A DNA stretch of 64,000 nt. It comes from JBCCCJ01 sp039029315. GTDB lineage: Bacteria > Bacteroidota > Bacteroidia > J057. Each line of letters opens with the position of its first letter. The first letter of the stretch is position 1. Positions 60,652 through 64,000 of this stretch are shown here, piece after piece. The stretch is taken from the NCBI GenBank assembly GCA_039029315.1, contig JBCCGK010000066.1, forward strand, positions 1 to 64,000. The letters are read 5' to 3'. A program made the translations under genes and the position numbers. The notes beneath the pieces were generated by a model, which worked only from the letters and a program-made list of their open reading frames with translations, ran no database searches and was not told the DNA's origin.

Positions 60652-61950
60652 CTAGCGAACTTCAATGATGTATCGTCGTTTTTTACCTTTCTGTAGCTGC
60701 AAAAACCGCTGGTGGAAGACGTCTTCCATGGTCAAGGTTTGATCCGTCCCTTCGCATTTCTCTGTATTGATGCGAATGGATTGATCCTTTTCGATGGATC
60801 GTCTCCCCTCACTTTTGGATTGCACAATTCCCAATTCCGTCAAGGCGTCAAGGATATTCATGCCTGCTTCCAGTTTTTGCTTATCCAGCATCAAGGTATC
60901 CTGCACTTCCACCACTTCCTGCCAGTCTTCTATCGAAAGGGCTTTCAAGGCATCTATCTTGCTATTTTTGTTAAACAAAAATTCCGTCAATTTCAGGGCA
61001 CTTGCCAAGCCAGATTCTCCATGCACACGTTTGGTGATGGCTTCTCCCAGTTCTTTCTGAAGTTGTCGCAAGTGTGGAGCCTGCTGGTGCGCTTCAATGA
61101 TGCCCTCTATGGTGGGCCGATCTTTCAGGGTAAAAATCTTGATGCACTTCTCTGCCTCGGGGTCTCCCATCCCCAACCAATATTGGTAGAATTCATAGGG
61201 AGAAGTCTGCTTGGGGTCCAACCATATTTGTTTCCCGCCTGCGGTTTTTCCCATCTTCTTTCCTTGCTCGTCTGTCAGCAGAGGGCAGACAGCAGCAAAT
61301 GCCTTGGCTTCATGCCCTTCTATTCTCCGGATTAGCTCCGTTCCTGTGACAATATTGCCCCACTGATCCGAGCCTCCCACCTGAATTTGAACCCCTTTGT
61401 GCTTATACAAATGGTAATAATCGTATCCCTGAAGAAGTTGATAGGCAAATTCTGTATAGGAAATCCCTCCTTCCAAGCGTCTTTTGACAGACTCTTTTCC
61501 CAACATATAGCTGATCGTCATATGCTTCCCCACATCTCGCAGGAACTCCAGAAACCCCATCTGACCCAACCAGTCATAGTTATTCACCATTTCCGCAGGA
61601 TTGATTTTGGTGTCAAAATCCAGGAATTGTGCCAATTGATTCTTGACGCAACTGGCATTGTACTGGATTTGCTCAACTGACATGAGTTGTCGCTCACTGT
61701 CGCGGCCTGAAGGATCACCGACCATCGCAGTCGCTCCTCCAACAAGTGCAAATGGCTTATGACCAGCTCTTTGCAGATGAACCAACATCATGACACTCAC
61801 CAAATTGCCAATATGGATGGTATCTCTTGTTGGGTCCACGCCCAAATATCCGGATACCGGTTGTGCCAATAAATATTCTTCTGTTCCTGGGATAGCGTCT
61901 TGAAGCAGGCCTCGCCATGTCAGTTCCTCAATAAAATTTATGTTGCCCAT
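60652..61950 (-). CDS. tyrS: Tyrosyl-tRNA synthetase
   Basis: This 432-residue class I synthetase has the HIGH motif as HIGN (GVDPTRDTIHIGN), the tyrosine pocket with QLLQGYDYYHLYK and GGSDQWGNI, the KMSKS motif as KMGKTAGGK, and a C-terminal S4-type RNA-binding domain (LGIVQSKSEGRRSIEKDQSIRIN). The KMGK variation occurs in bacterial TyrRS of this type. It charges tRNA-Tyr. It is complete and single-copy in the window. Confidence 0.93.
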   Translation of the reverse strand: MGNINFIEELTWRGLLQDAIPGTEEYLLAQPVSGYLGVDPTRDTIHIGNLVSVMMLVHLQRAGHKPFALVGGATAMVGDPSGRDSERQLMSVEQIQYNASCVKNQLAQFLDFDTKINPAEMVNNYDWLGQMGFLEFLRDVGKHMTISYMLGKESVKRRLEGGISYTEFAYQLLQGYDYYHLYKHKGVQIQVGGSDQWGNIVTGTELIRRIEGHEAKAFAAVCPLLTDEQGKKMGKTAGGKQIWLDPKQTSPYEFYQYWLGMGDPEAEKCIKIFTLKDRPTIEGIIEAHQQAPHLRQLQKELGEAITKRVHGESGLASALKLTEFLFNKNSKIDALKALSIEDWQEVVEVQDTLMLDKQKLEAGMNILDALTELGIVQSKSEGRRSIEKDQSIRINTEKCEGTDQTLTMEDVFHQRFLQLQKGKKRRYIIEVR

Positions 61951-62236
61951 AAGGTATAAGGTCGTTGTGAGTTATGAGGTGCGAGTGATGAATTATGGCT
62001 TGTGAGACAACATTCTCCCCGGCAGCCTATTCCTCACCCTCACCTCTCTTCTAATTTTTTGCAAGTTACAGTAGATTCATTATTCCTTCAACTGAAGAGT
62101 TATTTTATTATTCTGAATCCTACACAGTCAGGAATGCTACGTCTGTAGATTTAATTTGTCAATAAAATCCGTTAATTTAGAGCTTCATATACTAGCAATT
62201 ATCTACATTTGGCCAAAAAATATATTCGTAAGTCTC

Positions 62237-63568
62237 ATGAATCACCTATTCAAATACGCCGTTCTTACATGGATAGCGTTGGTATGCTTCGCTCCACTTA
62301 GCCAGGCTCAAGGGCCAGGAAAACGAGCTTATTTGGCTGCTGAGAATCTCCGCAAACAAAACAAATGCCGGGATGCTGTCACCCAGTATGATGAAGCGAT
62401 TAAATTGGAGCCCAACAACTATAAATACTATTTCCAGCGTGGAAAGTGTGAATATAAGTTGGGAGAATTGGAGATGGCGAAGGAGTCATTCAAAATGACT
62501 GTTGACTACAAACAGAATTTTACCCCTGCTTATTCTCTTCTCGCCAAGTTGTACAAAAATGAGAAGGACTACGGCAATGCCATCTATTATTATGAAGAAG
62601 CTGCTCGTTATGAAAATAATTCAGGGAGGAAAGTTCAATACAAATTGCTCCTTGTCAATTTGCTCTTGAAAGAAAACAGAATTTATGATGCAAAACGACA
62701 TGTAGAGGAAGCCAAAAGCATAGATCCCAACAACCCCAACATTCTCTTTTACAATGGCGAAATTGCTTCTATGGAGGAAGATTGGGAGTCTGCCAGACGC
62801 GCTTATGAAAAAGCACTCGGATCAGAAAGGCTCAAATCTGCTCCCCCTTCTGATAAAGCCAAATACTATTATGGTCTTGGTCTCGCCTTAAGCAAGCTTG
62901 GTGATGCTTCCGGGGCGAAAAAAGCCTGGAGTAAAGCGAATTTTGGCCCATACAAAAAATTGATCTCTCAACAGATGATGAAAACCAACCATGTCTACTT
63001 CTATCAGGTAGCCGTGAGTTATTATCTCAATGGAGAGTATGATGAAAGTGAAGACTACATTGCCCAGGCCCTGGAGATCCAACGGGATTTTTCCAGTGCA
63101 TTTGTCTTAAAAGGAAAGATCGAAAACAAAAGAGGAAATGTCGGGCGTGCATTGGACAACTACCAACAAGCCATTAGCAACGAAAAGAATCCTGCCAACC
63201 GAGCAAAAATGTATCAAATGATGGCAAGCCTCCAGTTGAGCAATCAGGATTACAATGGTGCCCTTCGATCATTGTCCCAGGCAATCAAAATGGATGCTGC
63301 CAGTGCCAATCGATCCTCTGTTCTCTACCTGAAAGCCAAATCAGAATATGGAATTGGTCAATATGACGCTGCTGTGAGGACATTGGAAAGTCTTTTGAGA
63401 GCAGGTATTGATACAAAATCCAAAGCAAAATATAACTTCCTGTTAGGGATGGCCGCCAAACGAAGCGGGAACGATACCAAAGCAGGAGAAGCATTCAAAG
63501 GAGCCATGTATGGGCCATTCAAGCCTGCTGCCAAGGTAGAATTGGACAAATTGACTGGTGAAGGCTAG
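62237..63568 (+). CDS. Exported TPR-repeat protein
   Basis: ATG 62237 gives the signal peptide MNHLFKYAVLTWIALVCFAPLSQA. The frame to 62156 is longer but unlikely. The 443-residue product has about ten tandem TPR repeats (for example CRDAVTQYDEAIKLEPNNYKYYFQRGKCEYKLGELEMAKESF and ALDNYQQAISNEKNPANRAKMYQMMASLQLSNQDYNGALRSLSQAI). Such proteins scaffold periplasmic complexes. No partner is identified. Confidence 0.8.
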   Translation: MNHLFKYAVLTWIALVCFAPLSQAQGPGKRAYLAAENLRKQNKCRDAVTQYDEAIKLEPNNYKYYFQRGKCEYKLGELEMAKESFKMTVDYKQNFTPAYSLLAKLYKNEKDYGNAIYYYEEAARYENNSGRKVQYKLLLVNLLLKENRIYDAKRHVEEAKSIDPNNPNILFYNGEIASMEEDWESARRAYEKALGSERLKSAPPSDKAKYYYGLGLALSKLGDASGAKKAWSKANFGPYKKLISQQMMKTNHVYFYQVAVSYYLNGEYDESEDYIAQALEIQRDFSSAFVLKGKIENKRGNVGRALDNYQQAISNEKNPANRAKMYQMMASLQLSNQDYNGALRSLSQAIKMDAASANRSSVLYLKAKSEYGIGQYDAAVRTLESLLRAGIDTKSKAKYNFLLGMAAKRSGNDTKAGEAFKGAMYGPFKPAAKVELDKLTGEG

Positions 63569-63574
63569 AGATCT

Positions 63575-64000
63575 TTATCGATCTGAACAGCCAGCCGGAT
63601 GTAACCCATGTGTCTGTTCATATCTCCTTCTTCGTTCAAGGGTGTCTTTCAGTTGCCCAAGACGGCGAATGATCGCATGCCGGGCTTCCTCAGACAGTTG
63701 ATACAAACCCGCCTGCTCTCCTTCTAATTGAGCTTCATAGGCATCAATCTCTGCTTCAGCCAATCGAGAAGGCGCGTATACGAACAACATTTTTCTGGGG
63801 CGACTCAAATCTCTTTTGAGCCGCCTCAATTCTATTTGTTGCTGTTCTTCGGAAAAGGCTTCCAACCAGGGACCAATCGTTTGTTGAAGGTCACGTTCGA
63901 TTTCCTCTGAAGTAGGAACATATTCGTAAATCTGGCCCGTGGACCATTGGGGAATATTGCCGGCGCTATCTTCACAGATCAGAAACTCATGGGCCAATTC
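63575..64000 (-). CDS. Unknown protein, 5' end beyond the window
   Basis: At least 140 residues, leftward. The frame runs on past the window edge, and the only start inside is a TTG at 63997, so the N-terminus is probably missing. The visible part has an ICEDSAGNIPQWSTGQIYEYVPTSEEIERDL start and a basic, helical end (EARHAIIRRLGQLKDTLERRRRYEQTHGLHPAG). I recognise no family. Confidence 0.5.
   Translation of the reverse strand, partial: ELAHEFLICEDSAGNIPQWSTGQIYEYVPTSEEIERDLQQTIGPWLEAFSEEQQQIELRRLKRDLSRPRKMLFVYAPSRLAEAEIDAYEAQLEGEQAGLYQLSEEARHAIIRRLGQLKDTLERRRRYEQTHGLHPAGCSDR

Overview
The window is a chromosomal stretch of a member of the Bacteroidota, most likely from the Saprospirales/Cytophagales side of the phylum; I cannot place it more finely. 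The evidence is a secretion-system type IX (T9SS) C-terminal domain on a beta-helix protein, a CarboxypepD_reg-type TonB-dependent receptor, a LytS/LytTR pair, a hybrid sensor with an AraC output domain, a Peptidase_S74 cell-surface protein, and promoters of the TTG-N19-TAnnTTTG type. Housekeeping genes at the right end (nuoH, clpC, apaG, tyrS) show that this is ordinary chromosome. The left 43 kb is richer in accessory genes and dispersed repeats.

Layout. 0-9 kb: lipoproteins, a short-chain dehydrogenase, two alpha/beta hydrolases, a Tat-exported DAO-family flavoenzyme and a T9SS beta-helix protein, interspersed with a family of small TIR-bounded elements lying just downstream of stop codons. 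9-11 kb: a Tat-type class V aminotransferase. 10.8-22.8 kb: a divergent transport locus. Leftward are a MerC-like membrane protein, an ABC ATPase and four ABC-2 (DUF3526-type) permeases. Rightward are two lipoprotein binding proteins, a FecCD permease and an ATPase. 22.8-31 kb: a TetR remnant, a membrane-anchored epoxide-hydrolase-like protein, a TonB receptor with a small outer-membrane protein, a LytS/LytTR two-component system and a flavin monooxygenase. 31-40 kb: an outer-membrane porin-like protein with a BIG2-DM13 lipoprotein, then the S74 surface protein with a TPR-histidine kinase-receiver-AraC hybrid. 40-43 kb: a Fic protein, a HigBA-type toxin-antitoxin pair and tRNA-Ser(GGA). 43-54 kb: a TPR-CHAT protease-like protein, a ferredoxin reductase, NDH-2, two unknown proteins, an M3 oligopeptidase and a methyltransferase. 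54-64 kb: nuoH, clpC, a CoA-binding protein, apaG, a secreted protein, tyrS and a TPR protein.

The most striking system is the divergent transport locus. Three perfect TGCAACA-N-TGTTGCA palindromes and one decayed copy are arranged in two pairs. Both pairs have 38 bp between centres, and in both the boxes bracket the -33 and -7 elements of leftward promoters in the same way. The 7-1-7 architecture is that of Fur-family operators. With a MerC-like protein and an FecBCD-type importer controlled from the same region, a metal (zinc-like) regulon is the best inference. No Fur/Zur gene lies in the window.

Other signals worth attention are: a 23-bp duplication of the tRNA-Ser 3' end bracketing the HigBA module without an integrase; an array of five CATGTAAA half-sites over the fic start; 21-bp-spaced direct repeats in front of the S74 gene next to an AraC-type hybrid regulator; and small mobile-element-like repeats whose internal terminator hairpin covaries between copies.
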